From: Helianthus annuus
Taxonomy: Eukaryota; Streptophyta; Magnoliopsida; Asterales; Asteraceae
Direction: 5' to 3'
DNA length: 64,000 nucleotides
Assembly (NCBI RefSeq): GCF_002127325.2
Contig: NC_035435.2
Coordinates: 120,275,127 to 120,339,126, forward strand
Translations under genes and position numbers: made by a program
The notes under the pieces: generated by a model
What the model was told of the DNA's origin: nothing
Seen by the model: the letters and a program-made list of their open reading frames with translations, nothing else
The model's database searches: none
Shown: one piece after another, positions 12,134 through 23,257 of the stretch
How the letters are laid out: every line of letters begins with the position of its first letter
How positions within the stretch are numbered: the stretch's first letter is position 1

Positions 12134-13788
12134 CTGCAATATATTAAAAGTCACATGTCACATTCTTGAATCTTGAAATGATCCCTAAAGGTTTATATTA
12201 TCGGTTTAAATCAAGAGTTTTTACAAAATGGATAATCACCAAATTAACCACATTATATTAAGAGTTAAATGTCATTTTAGTCCCTGTGGTTTGGGTCATT
12301 TTGATAGTTTAGTCTAAAGGTTTCATTTATCACATGTGGGTCCAAAAAGATTTTACCGTTGCCATTTTAGTCCACTGGGTTAACTTCATCCATTATTTCT
12401 GTTAACGAGAAGGGCAATTCAATCATTTTATATGGCCAAATTACCCTTCTAGCTAATAGAATTACATATAAAATGATCGAATTGCCCTTCTTGTTAACAG
12501 AAAAAATGGATGAAGTTAACCCACTTGACTAAAATGGCAACGGTGAAACTTTTTTGGACTCACAGGCGAAAAATGAAACCTTTGGATTAAACTGACAAAA
12601 TGGTCCAAAACATATGGACTAAAATGGCATTTAACTCTTATATTAATATAGTTAACAAATAAGCTATTTACTTTAAAAAAAATACTAATAAACCAGAGCA
12701 TTACATGTGTAATTTTGGCACAATAGATTTATGGCGCAACAAGTTTAATCTGCCTTATCACCTTGGCATGACTAATCACTTTGCGCAAATCTGTTGTGCC
12801 GCGGCGCAGTAGGTTACACGCGTCTAGCTTGATTGGCTAGATTAACTTATAATTAAAGAAAAAGTTAAAAGGGCTATTTTTGTAAATTTTTAAAGTCAAG
12901 ATTGTTTTTAATTATCTTGGTCAACATGGTTAATTTAATAATTAACCCTTTTTATAATGGCAGATTTAACAGTTTTTTAACGACTGGTGTAAATAAAACA
13001 TCAAATCTGATACATTCTAATAAACAAACAATAGGGTCAAATCTGTATTTTAAAACAAATAAAAAGACAAAACCACAATAAATGAGACATACGACATCAA
13101 TTTCTCGACCAACCATGTAATTTACTTTTTATTTTAATTATTATTATAGGAATCTTCTTGTGTTTTAGGTTTGACCTTTTATTAGATCTCAAGGTTCTTG
13201 TATTAGTGAAGTGTAATGAGCTTGTGATATGTAAAATTACATAAATACCCTCTAACACATAAATACCTATGGTAATAACGTTATTTAAACACTCAAAACC
13301 AATTATCTAGAACTTGAAATTGCAATAATCAAACAATGCAAGCAAATTTCAATTTCAATAACCAAAAAACACAACAATGATAAGATTCAAAACTAAAAGT
13401 TTCAAAACTTGACCAGATAATTTGGAAGTCCATGAACCAAGAAACAAAACATTACTATTTATTGTAAAATTCAAAGATCAAAGAAGTCATTGTTGCATAA
13501 AGTTCTTATAGATATAAACAACAATGTTCTCAGATTTCAAGATCAAAATTTTGATTAAAATGCTAATCTACAAATGCATTTGAAGAACATAGAGGGCCTA
13601 CATGTAGAACATAAAGGTATGGTGTTAAAGTAGATCTAGATCAAGCAATTAACATGACAATCAAGAAAAAAGGCTGTGATTAGCAATGCGAATGTAAACG
13701 GGCTTAGATCATGTCAAGATGAAGCAAACATGATAATAATATGTGATGAAACAGAGCATATAGAGATAATTGAAAGGTAAAAACTGAC
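12134..13788 (-). other. Long 5'UTR intron of the FLA7-like gene
   Basis: On the minus strand a leader exon ends AGCAAAAG followed by GTCAGT, and ATATTGCAG precedes the ATG-bearing exon. These sites would remove 1655 bp entirely within the 5'UTR. The intron holds a MULE-type MITE (12262-12637) and is otherwise AT-rich without ORFs. Inferred from splice-site strength plus the TATA box beyond the leader; no transcript evidence is available here. Confidence 0.6.
12262..12637. mobile_element. MULE-type MITE, 376 bp, in FLA intron
   Basis: The long inverted repeats start GAGTTAAATGTCATTTTAG and end CTAAAATGGCATTTAACTC. They are flanked by a perfect 9-bp direct repeat TTATATTAA (12253-12261 and 12638-12646). 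The sequence is close to palindromic across its length. It belongs to the same terminus family as the elements at 3112, 39994 and 47228. Confidence 0.9.
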
Positions 13789-13825
13789 CTTTTGCTAGAG
13801 GAAATTGAAGAGAGAACAAAAGTGA
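13789..13825 (-). other. Non-coding leader exon of the FLA7-like gene
   Basis: A CT-rich segment lies between the TATA box and the GT donor at 13788. The right edge is a guess from TATA spacing (about 25-30 bp). Confidence 0.45.
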
Positions 13826-13845
13826 AGTGTGATGTGTAGATTGGG

Positions 13846-13855
13846 GTATATATAA
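13846..13855 (-). promoter_or_regulatory. TATA box of the FLA7-like gene
   Basis: The minus strand reads TTTATATATACCCC. The spacing to the CT-rich leader and the strong splice donor fits a plant core promoter. Confidence 0.6.
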
Positions 13856-14262
13856 AGAGTGTGTTGCTAGAGAGTGTGGCAGGTGGGGTTAGTTATTTGT
13901 TTGTAAGTTTCAATTGGTGAAGAAAGTATCATTGGATCCAAAAGAAATTTATTTAAATATGACTGAGAACTATCTTTAATTGTTTATTTATTTATTTATT
14001 TAACTATGACATATATAACCAGTTACGAATCTAGAAAATAATGTAGAGGTAACTTTTTTTTTTGTAAAAAAAAATCTATAGCGGCAGCAAAATCGAAAAA
14101 CGTCAATTTTCAAAAACTAACACTACCGTCGGAGCGTTAATGGTTAGCGGGGGCTACCCCTTGTTCTAAGGATAGTGTAATTGTATAGTCATCCCTTTTT
14201 TTTCTCTCACATTAAATCTGGTCAGCAACACTATCTACAAGTTTTACTAAAGATTGATTTTG

Positions 14263-14301
<39 letters not shown>

Positions 14302-14553
14302 TGTTGTTTATGATTTACGCTATTTTACTTGACTAGTAGTTTTCAATGTGGGATCATTGTTTGGATCAACATGCTATAACAATGATATCAATACACATAA
14401 AAGTGAAAATTCCAATCTTGCTCTCTACCCTACCACAATAACATCATATGCTACCATCAAAAATCTCGAAACAAACCATGTGTCATCAAGGACTCAAGGT
14501 GGGGGGAATAATGTAGATTCAAATTTTGGTTATCATAGAGAGTCCCTCAACAT
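13856..14553. other. FLA upstream region with TAA microsatellite
   Basis: AT-rich promoter-side DNA. A (TAA)n run of about 35 bp lies at 14266-14300. No gene was seen. Confidence 0.5.
14266..14300. repeat. (TAA)n microsatellite
   Basis: About eleven perfect AAT/TAA units. Confidence 0.95.
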
Positions 14554-14567
14554 AGACATATAGATAA

Positions 14568-15410
14568 TTGTTTCAGCTCGATGCTAATAGAAGATGTAAA
14601 ATTAGAGATCGGATTTTGTATGGGAGTGGCCAGAATAGGTTTTCTTGGCAGTGGAAAAGACCGCTGGAACCGGGTTTGGAGACGGACGATCTGCTTAACC
14701 TTCTGATCTTGTTGGACGCTTTCACTGTTACCGGTAACATGGATAAGTGGGTTTGGCTCGGGAATGGAGCGGAGGAGTTTAGTGTAGGACCGGTGAAAAG
14801 AGTTCTGGTTAAAGATAGTGGGCCGGAGAATAGATCAAGCTTTTCTTGGTGTAAATGGGTTCCTGCTAAGTGCAACATTTTCGCGTGGAGGGCGGGTTGA
14901 GGCAGAATTCCTACGGTGGAGGCTCTTCGTAAAAGAAACGTCAATATTCTGGAGTCGAGCTGCGGTTTTGTGACGAAGGCGAAGATGCGGTTTCCCACTT
15001 GTTCACGGAGTGTTTTTGCTACAAATGTGATTTGGAATTCGATCAGTAGTTGGTGTCGTGTTCTGCAAATTTACGCGTTCTCGTCCCAAGATCTTATGAA
15101 TGCTCACGTGTACAGTGGGCTAAAGGAACCGGAGAAATCCATTTTTCAAGGTGTGATTATCATAGCATGTTGGTGCATATGGAAGGCGGGGAATGAAGAT
15201 AGATTCAGAAATAAAAGGTTCAGAATTGAGAAAGTTTTAAGCGAGGTGAAGTCGTTTGGTTTCTTGTGGGCTAGGAATAGAACTAAGTTTAAGGATTTGT
15301 CTTGGGTAAATTGGTGTAAATTTGTAATTATATAGTTTCAGTTGTGTTGTGTTGCCTCCCGGTTTTCAGGTTGGTTGTTTTCTAATGAAGTTCACATTTA
15401 AAAAAAAAAA
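14568..15410 (+). mobile_element. 5'-truncated LINE (non-LTR retrotransposon), dead
   Basis: The translation ends with the zf-RVT region found at the end of plant LINE ORF2: FSWCKWVPAKCNIFAWRAG, then a Cys-x2-Cys...His-x4-Cys zinc motif (CGFCDEG...HLFTEC). The frame is broken by an in-frame TGA at 14898-14900 and a one-base deletion near 14970. A short 3'UTR ends in poly-A (15399-15410). A 14-bp direct repeat AGACATATAGATAA lies just before the body (14554-14567) and just after the poly-A (15410-15423). 5' truncation, poly-A tail and a 14-bp duplication are the classic signature of target-primed reverse transcription. Confidence 0.9.
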
Positions 15411-15423
15411 GACATATAGATAA

Positions 15424-17208
15424 ATTCATAGCAAAAGTATGAAGCTTTACAATTTTGCCTTCAAAACTATTTAGGTTCCCAAATTTTGCAATAGAAACAA
15501 CCAGAAATTCAGGCATGGTCCACCAGATCAGTGTGCATTTATGTTGCGGTTGTGTATGTAAGGGGGGGGGGTTGTTTTTTGTGAAAAGCTTTTCAGGACC
15601 TCTTATGTCTGCCCTACGCAGACCACGTGCAGACGTTTGAGTCTGCAGTGTGTTTGTTTTCTCGAAGACTTTTCATTAAAAAAGGTCTGCGTAACCTCTT
15701 TTTGGTGCAGACATGGATCAAGGTCCTCTTGGGTTTTGCAGACTCTCTTCTCCTCCACAGAACCCTAGCACCTCTCCACCCTTCTCCTCCACCCCATCTT
15801 CTCAACCGCCACCACCCTTCCACCGGCGGCACCCTCCCACTGTCCGCCACCCACCTCTGTAACTGTCGCCACAGTCCGCCAACCTCCCTCCTCATTAGTT
15901 GCCGCCACCTCGTCACCCTCCCTCCTCACCAGTCGTCCGCCACCTTGTCACCGTCATCAGCAGCCACCATCATCAGCAGTCGCCTTCATCAGTATCTATC
16001 TAGGTAAGTTAAATTTATGTTTTTTGTGTTAATTTTCAGAAATTGGTGCTAGTTTTCAGATTTTGGTGTTAATTTTTAGAATTGTGGTATTAATTTGCTG
16101 AATTTTTGTGTTAATTTTCAGAATTGTGGTGTTAATTTTGGTGTTACTCATGCCTGTTATGTTGTTTGATTATGATATTCATTATGATAAAATGGTAATT
16201 AGAATTTGTAAGATGTTCAGCAGTTTGCAGTATTTAAAAAACAAACAGTCTTCTTCTTGCAGACTGGAGAGGTTTGGTTCACTTCTTCTGTTGCAGATGT
16301 GGTCCGCAGACTGCAGACATTTTACCTCTGAAAAAACAAATAGCACCTAAGTCACTAATTTAAATTTATGGTAAGATAGAAAAAACAAAATTATCATTCG
16401 CTAGTTTAATGGTAAGGCCGGATGGTAAAAAAAACCTTAAACTTGGTTGTGTATTTTAGTCACTAGGTTGAATAAATGGAAAATTGTGAAAGAAAGAAAA
16501 TACAAATTCATCATTCGCTAGTTTAATGGTAAATCCGTATGGTAAAAAGAACTCAAACTTGATGGGTATTCGATACTAAACTTGATTTTATTGAGGAACC
16601 CAAATCGAGTGGGGAGTGAGTCAAAGAATCCCTAACATATAAAACTAGGGATTAAGACGTAATAAATCCTGAGTTCAAACATTATGCGTATACTATATAA
16701 GGTTATTCAATACATAATCAAGTTTAAGTAAAGAATTCCAATAATCACATAAACATTTACACATATTGTTTTCACTATGACGCATAAGGCGATTATTTAT
16801 TTATCTCTAGTATAGGACCTGTTTGTTTTTTTTTTCATTTCGTAGTAAAAGTTATGCGGCCTAGGACAAACAAAACCAACTAAGAAATGTCACATTTTTC
16901 ACAACAAATATGGTTTCGGGGAGTTCCAGTTGAAAATCACACGGCCAAGGATGGATTCTTGCGGGGTTTTTCCCCAAATTAGTGAGATTTTCATTTGTGG
17001 ACTAAAGTGTTTGGATGAATGTCATTTTATAGAAAAACATGTAATCTATAATACTATATAAAGCAAATATGATGGACAAGATTGTAATTTTACCATACTT
17101 ACAAGTTATGAAGCACCATGTACAAGGATGTGTAAGCCATTTTAGAAGGGTCAAATCTGTATTTCACCCAAAGTTTTAAGACACTAAAGGGGTAATTAGG
17201 GGATTTCA
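15424..17208. other. Intergenic DNA with TIR-like remnants, no intact gene
   Basis: The block 15560-16350 has inverted ends rich in TCTGCAGAC-type words, such as GTCTGCCCTACGCAGACC on the left and GTCCGCAGACTGCAGACA on the right. Between them is a CT-rich, 5'UTR-like stretch (15720-16000) followed by a GT-type splice donor (CTAGGTAAGT) and an array of about five AATTTTCAGAATTGTGGTGT-like units (16020-16140). This may be a non-autonomous TIR element with captured gene 5' DNA. A 23-bp word including CATTCGCTAGTTTAATGGTA is repeated at about 16395 and 16512. Near 17047 the sequence ATCTATAATACTATATAAAG resembles a Helitron 5' end; no partner was found. Confidence 0.4.
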
Positions 17209-20200
17209 TGTCACACCCCGAAATTATCAGAGCATGGCGTGACTGGACCGGTATCTTCATTGCACAGCGGAAGCAATTAGCTAAGACTTCTAGAAAATGA
17301 ACGCCGCTAAGTACTTGAATTCCCACGGGTTCTCCTATTCCAACCGTTCCATAGTTTTGAAAATGCAACCTGAGAAAGAACATGCGAAAAAGTCAACATA
17401 AAGTTGAGCGAGTTCATAGTTTGTTTTGAAAAGATTTAAAAGAAATCTTTTTGATAACCGGTTTTAAAGTTGTTGAGAAAATATAGTAAAATCATTTTCT
17501 TGGCATGATATATGAGAACTGTGAGTCTAGCCCACGAGAGTGTTTGTGCATTGCACGAGAGAGAATGGGCCGAGCCCAAACGAACCTTTGTAAGCAGGAT
17601 CAGCGCTTCCTCTTACTTAGGTATAACTTGAAAAACGTTACCAAAGTTTGTAATTCATGTATTTATGAGTTTCCATCAAATGAATCTTATGAATATATGA
17701 AACTTTTACTGTTGTAAATGGGTATGTAAAGCGTCTATGAACAGGTTGATCGTTAATGTTTCGCGAGGACATTAACGTATGCGGCGACATAAGAAGTACT
17801 CAACCTGTGTAGACGGTTTTTAGTGTCGAATCACCTCGACTGTGTCGAATCACCTCGACTGTGTAAATCATGTCGACTGTGTCGAATCACCTCGACTGTG
17901 TGAATCACCTCGACTGTGTCAATCACCTCGACTGTGTCGAATCCCCTCGACTGTGTCGAATCCCCTCGACTGTGTCGAATACCCTCGACTGTGTCGAATC
18001 ACCTCGACTGTGTCGAATCACCTCGACTGTGTCGCCCGTACCCATTAGAAAATCATGCACGTTTCGTAAATACGCATGTGTTTTGTAAAACCGGTATGTT
18101 TAGTCTCAATCGTTCGTAAACCATTTAAGTTCCTTGAAATCCGTTCGCAACATGGTTTAGAAATATGAGGTTTTCGCTTATCGAAAAATTGTTTACTTTT
18201 GCAAAACTTGCATGTCTTTCCACCCCCGAAAACATTTACAAAAATGTAAAACCGTAAAAAGTGGGGGTTATGAACTCACCTTGACATTCCTGTGCAATGC
18301 TAGCCTAGCGTGGTTCCGAAGTGTTGTTCCAAGAACGTGTATTAGCTAGCGTGCACCTATGACATTCCTACGAAGGAATACTTATAAGTTTCTAAATTAA
18401 ACGTAGCATACTACGTGTCCGAGCTCTACCGAGTCGTTAACTAAACGACCATAAGGTAGTGTTATCTTGACTTAGAATAACCAATATAGGGTTATTCGAT
18501 CCCGTTTATAATGGGATAATACTAAGTCGTGGAAACGACTAAGTTTTCCCAAGGATTTAGGATATATATATATATTTATATATATAAATATAAATACATT
18601 TACAAAGTCGTCATGAATAGAAATACGTAAATCGATAATGGTACGTAATCGAAATGTCGTATATGTTTTGGTAATATACCGTTGTAGTTTTCGTAGGATG
18701 GAAATTAATACATATATATATTTGCGAAAACATGATGTTTGAAACGAATATAAACAATATTTTCACTTTGAGAATTCGGATTCTAGACGATGGAAAGAAT
18801 ATAAATAATTATGTTGATATTACATAATTTTCAAACATTAAACGTTAGAAAAGTGAATCCCGAATTCTGACTTTGGAAGTAATATAACATTATTTTCATT
18901 GTATAAAAGTATTCGGAAATACCGGTGTTCGAAATAAAATAAATAAATATATTTATTTGTAAAAGTGGATCGGGTTTCGATGTTTCTAAACGTTGGAAAT
19001 AAATAATCGTCGAAACTAATTGTATATTTGTATTTGTTTTTGTAAAAGATTATTCGTATCCGATAGTTTGTTTTATAATAAAACGCATTTCCTTTTATGG
19101 ATTTTCACGAAAATCGGACAGAGTTTCCTCTGTTTTTGGACAATCCCGACAATCGAGTGTCGATATATTTTATCAAGATTCAACAAATTTTCAACCGCAA
19201 TTTAATAATATAAACCATCTATATAAATTTTCGTCGAGTATAATAAATATAAACTAATACTAAATTGAAACGGTTCGAGCTCGGTCGCGTAACTACTAAA
19301 ATTCTAAAAGCTATATCAATCTAATCTATAACTTTCGCGTCGTTAAACTTTACCGGGTCTGAGTTGACCATTTGACTTCTGTTGACCAGAAGTTTGACCG
19401 TTGGCTTTTGTTGACTGAAGTTGACTGGCTTTGACCAGTTGACTGAGTTGACCGTGATTGACCCGAACCCAGATGTTGACCAGAACGAGCTCGTAATCTG
19501 ACCGTTTGACCCGTACCAAAACCGGCTTTATTGAACCGGTTGTCTGTGCCCGAACCCCACCATCTACCACTATCACCTCCGCCGCCGCCGATGACGTGCC
19601 GCTCCAGCACCACCTCAGCCACCATCCCCACTTTACTTTAGAAAAAAAACGAGAACAGATGTTTAACTGCAATGGATCCAACGGATCTGAGTAAAAACAA
19701 AAGAAAATCAACTGGACTTACTCACCGGAACTCGTCAAAAGTGGAGGGGTGTCGTTGCTTGATGTCGCCGCTGACACCACCATAGCCGCACCACCACTGC
19801 CGTCGGAGACACCCGTCACCGCTCACGGTGGCCGGAGACTTCTCTCCTTCCTGTCGTTCCCTATCTCTCTCTTACGTCTCACTCTCTCTCTCTGTCTTAC
19901 TCTCTGTCTATCTGTCTCATCGGAAGCACCACCTTGCGCCGCCACCACAGTGGTGGTCGGCCGTCAACTGAAGGGGGGGGGCGTCTGTTGATGGGTGTCG
20001 TCGGAGAAGGGAGCCGGCTCCTCCTCATGACTCGCCGGCAAGGGAAATCGAGAGAGGAAGGTGTTGTGTCTTGTTTAAGGGTTTGATTTGTGAGTGTAAT
20101 CAAGAGAGGAATGAGGGAGGATGATGATATGTGGAGGTGTCTGAGGGTTGAAGTAGATAAGGTTTCTCCTTTTGTGAGCGTGTGTGTGTTAGAGAATGCA

Positions 20201-20803
20201 GGGAACAAAAGTATGGGAGAGAACTTCTTGCAAAGCGGCTGATCAAAAATGTGAGGGTTAGGGTTCACTACATATATATACAAAGGGTTAACTCATGTTT
20301 TAAGTGGGCTTGGGCCCAAGGCCCACAAGCCCAATCCCGTGTTTATAGTAGCCCGTTATCATAAACGAACCCGTTTTCAACCCGATCATCGTAAATTATC
20401 ATTGAATACAATTCTAGTGCCATATGTATGTAAAAATTCTATCGGTACTCATCGTTGGCGCGCTCGTTTTTCGGGTGCGTTAAAAATCGTGTAAAATGCA
20501 TCGTTGTCGTTTGTGATGTTTTGAAAGTACGAAAAATTCAAAAACTAAATTTATAAGTATATAGTACTCGCATAAAATTCGTACTTGTCGGCGTTGTCAG
20601 TATTTTGTACGGCATTAGTTCGTTATCGTTTATCGTTATGCATTTTCTCCGCAGATTATCATTTGCGTACTGTATAGTCGAGTAGGCATTCATAGGCATT
20701 CCACGAGCCTAATTAAGTTAATATGTGTCTTAAACACTATTTATTATCGTCTTAAATGTTTGTTAATCACGTAATTAAGAGCCGTTAATTACCGGTTGTC
20801 ACA
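17209..20803 (-). repeat. 3' LTR of the LARD-like element (3595 bp)
   Basis: It begins TGTGACAACCGG and ends GGGGTGTGACA on the minus strand. It carries a 19-bp minisatellite (17823-18032), a GC-rich gene-like segment (about 19560-20050) and a TATATATA box near 20271-20280 on the minus strand. By eye it differs from the other LTR by only a handful of substitutions outside a 272-bp insertion there. Confidence 0.93.
17823..18032. repeat. 19-bp minisatellite inside LTR
   Basis: Eleven tandem units of GTGTCGAATCACCTCGACT with minor variants (AATCCCCTC, AATACCCTC, AATCATGTC). Confidence 0.95.
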
Positions 20804-20816
20804 TTCTCCCCCTGTT
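20804..20816 (-). other. Polypurine tract of the LARD-like element
   Basis: The minus strand reads AACAGGGGGAGAA immediately before the LTR start TGTGACAA. This is the expected primer for plus-strand DNA synthesis. Confidence 0.85.
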
Positions 20817-23242
20817 ATAGAAATTTCGTCCTCGAAATTTAGTCTATGTTATCTCCTCTGAGTTGTGTCGCTTCTAGGTAAGTCCGAATAATACCAAAGT
20901 GAATGACTGCGTAATCGAATCAAGACTTATTCAGATTACGTGAGTGTAAAGACATTTTTCATCAATAAGAAGCCAACAGTTCAACTGAGTTTGTTCCAGA
21001 AATCGATGTCAAGTGAACGAAGCGTAGTGATACTATCACCAACGCGACCAAGTTTACGGAGTTCAATAAAAGGGGAATTTCAACCAATAGAATTCCGAAT
21101 GAACGTTCACAAACTGCAATCAATTTTTGAAACAACAGAATATAATACCAATGGAATCTAGCGTTGGTTGTTGTATAAGTGAAACTCGAATTCAACAAAC
21201 TCAAATAAGTATAATCATAAAAATGATTTATCAACTCTTGAACCATTAAATGAATAAAATCAATGTGTTGCAAGGATACACCGAAATGAAATACAACCGA
21301 ACCTGGTGTATCATCGTCTTAATACATAATTGCATTAAGACTATTTAAATGATGTGTCAAACGAAAAGCATAAATAGTTACGCATGAAACGGCTGATCGT
21401 GATTAGCACAAGCTACAAGTTTATACCGACACCACAAGGTGTCGTAGTGAATGAAACAATTCAATAATAGCGGTGATCAAACAAGTATCACCGTGTTTGA
21501 AATCGAATGAAAGGTTTAACGAAGTAATTACGAATAGTTGTTCCAAACAAATTACATAGGACTTTCAATTGAAAATGAAACAAATAAATAATGTTTTCGA
21601 GCGAAGATGAAAAGCAATAAATATCACAAAATGTTCGCTCGATGGTGAAAGAACCGTTAAGAGGTACACCGAAATATGACATGAACTTGTGTACCATTAT
21701 CTTAATACACGATTGTATTAAGACTGCTTTAATATGACAATTAACAAAACGGATTTAATATAAATAAACAAATAAATAATTAATTAAATCCGTACATGAT
21801 GTGTGCAAACGAGATTAGCGCAAGCTTCAAATTTGTGAGAACGTCACCACAAGGTGATCGTGATCAAGGAAACGATTCAATGAAGTCGAAGACCAAACAA
21901 GCCTGTTATGGTTCGAAACAAATGAAGTGCTTGTTGGGATTATTTCGAATATGATGGCCTCAATCCATCATATGGGACCTTGAATCGAATATATATTACG
22001 AGCAAGTTCAAACAATTGAACTTGGTTTAGGCATATTTCAACCATGAGTGCATGTATTGAGAAGAAAGTTTCGACATGGTTACAACGAAAAACTATGTAA
22101 GTAACTCGAAAAGAAAGAGGAGTTTCAATGAGTTCGTTGACTCGATATCAAGGAGTCAACGCTTTGCAATAATGTGGTTCATCTAGATAACAATGCAAAG
22201 ATCAAGTATAGCGAAACGATATTTGGGCTTTGATAAAACAACAATTTAGAGTGAAGCCCTCCAATGGTCTTCACAAATCAATCTAACCACATGCGCACCA
22301 AACAATGCATGTGTAACGTGTGAATTTGTCAATAAATGAAACAAATGAGTGTTCGCTATCATGAAATAAAATTTTCGTGATGCAATGACCCTTGGGTGGA
22401 GTAGAGATGCAAAAATCTACTCACTATATGCAAAAATCATTATTTCAATAAAGAAATTCGAGGACTTTACCTGGAAGTTCACGTGATGATTGGTTGTTAT
22501 GTGACATTACCATAGAATGTTGTATGTAACATAATCGCCATGAATGAAGTAGGGGGAATGCGAAGACATGTGACTTCTTTTGCAGCGCCAATAATTGTGA
22601 GTCTCTTTAGACTAAGCATCGATCATTATGAAATCTTGTTTAAGCGTATCTCAGCGTGATTCATGCCGTTTGTAGGATCACTTGCCAATTTGCCGCTTTC
22701 GACCAGTAGTTCTCCCGCTGACGGGGTTAGCATCGTTGTTATCGTGCCCGATCATGCTTTCCAAAGGTCTTGCCTCGAAAGTCGTGTGTGATGTACTTCG
22801 ACGTCCGCTGACGTATGGTTTAGGTTTCATGTGCATTCGCGCACTAGTGTTTCGTTCCACTTAGATTACCTGATTGGTAATTAAAATAGCATAGACAGTA
22901 TAGATAATGGCGTTTGCCCGAGTTAATAGTCGCAGTTCCTACATAATGACCTTTAATGGATTTTGACATAAATTCTCCAAAGGTCCTAGATGCATGTTAT
23001 CAAAACACTCAAGGTTTTGCTTACTGTGTGTAATTGTTTCGTGTATCGTGTATCAACTCAACACCTGTGTATGTTTAAAATCAAAACAGTTGACTCACTG
23101 TTCTTGGAAACGGTTGGAACCCATATTCGAGTCTTAGGCGTTCTGTACGTGTTCAATATCTTAAAAATCTAAGTCCCCAGAGGGAAAGTGAGGTTAAAGC
23201 CTAGGTATCTCTACACAGAAACCTAATTCGCTGAAACCTATA
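20817..23242 (-). other. Non-coding interior of the LARD-like element
   Basis: No retroviral protein motif was seen in any frame. Two related blocks (about 21270-21365 and 21660-21745) share ACACCGAAAT and a CTTAATACA...TGTATTAAG-type hairpin. The longest frame on the sense strand near the leader (22678-22860, 60 residues) is basic and could be a gag relic, but this is weak. Confidence 0.7.
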
Positions 23243-23254
23243 GCTCTGATACCA
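23243..23254 (-). other. Primer-binding site (tRNA-iMet)
   Basis: The minus strand reads TGGTATCAGAGC, complementary to the 3' end of initiator tRNA-Met, 3 bp from the LTR end. It fixes the element's orientation as minus. Confidence 0.92.
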
Positions 23255-23257
23255 ATC

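Noticed and set aside
15627..16007. 126-codon + strand and 100-codon - strand frames
   Set aside because: The CT-rich composition opens several frames at once; they resemble a leader, not a protein.
17823..18032. Regular short repeats that might suggest a CRISPR-like array
   Set aside because: The units are directly adjacent without unique spacers and lie inside a retrotransposon LTR of a plant nuclear genome.
18020..18120. Three overlapping open frames of about 70 codons over 17842-18119 (and again 23891-24168)
   Set aside because: They are produced by the 19-bp minisatellite, whose length leaves all frames open; they have no family features.
19343..20283. Several frames of 80-128 codons inside the LARD-like LTR (and copies at 25392-26604)
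   Set aside because: Simple-sequence and GC-rich bias, different lengths in the two LTRs because of small indels, and no recognisable domain.
22678..22860. 60-residue basic frame near the LARD primer-binding site as a gag remnant
   Set aside because: Too short and without a zinc knuckle or other gag feature; mentioned only as a weak possibility.
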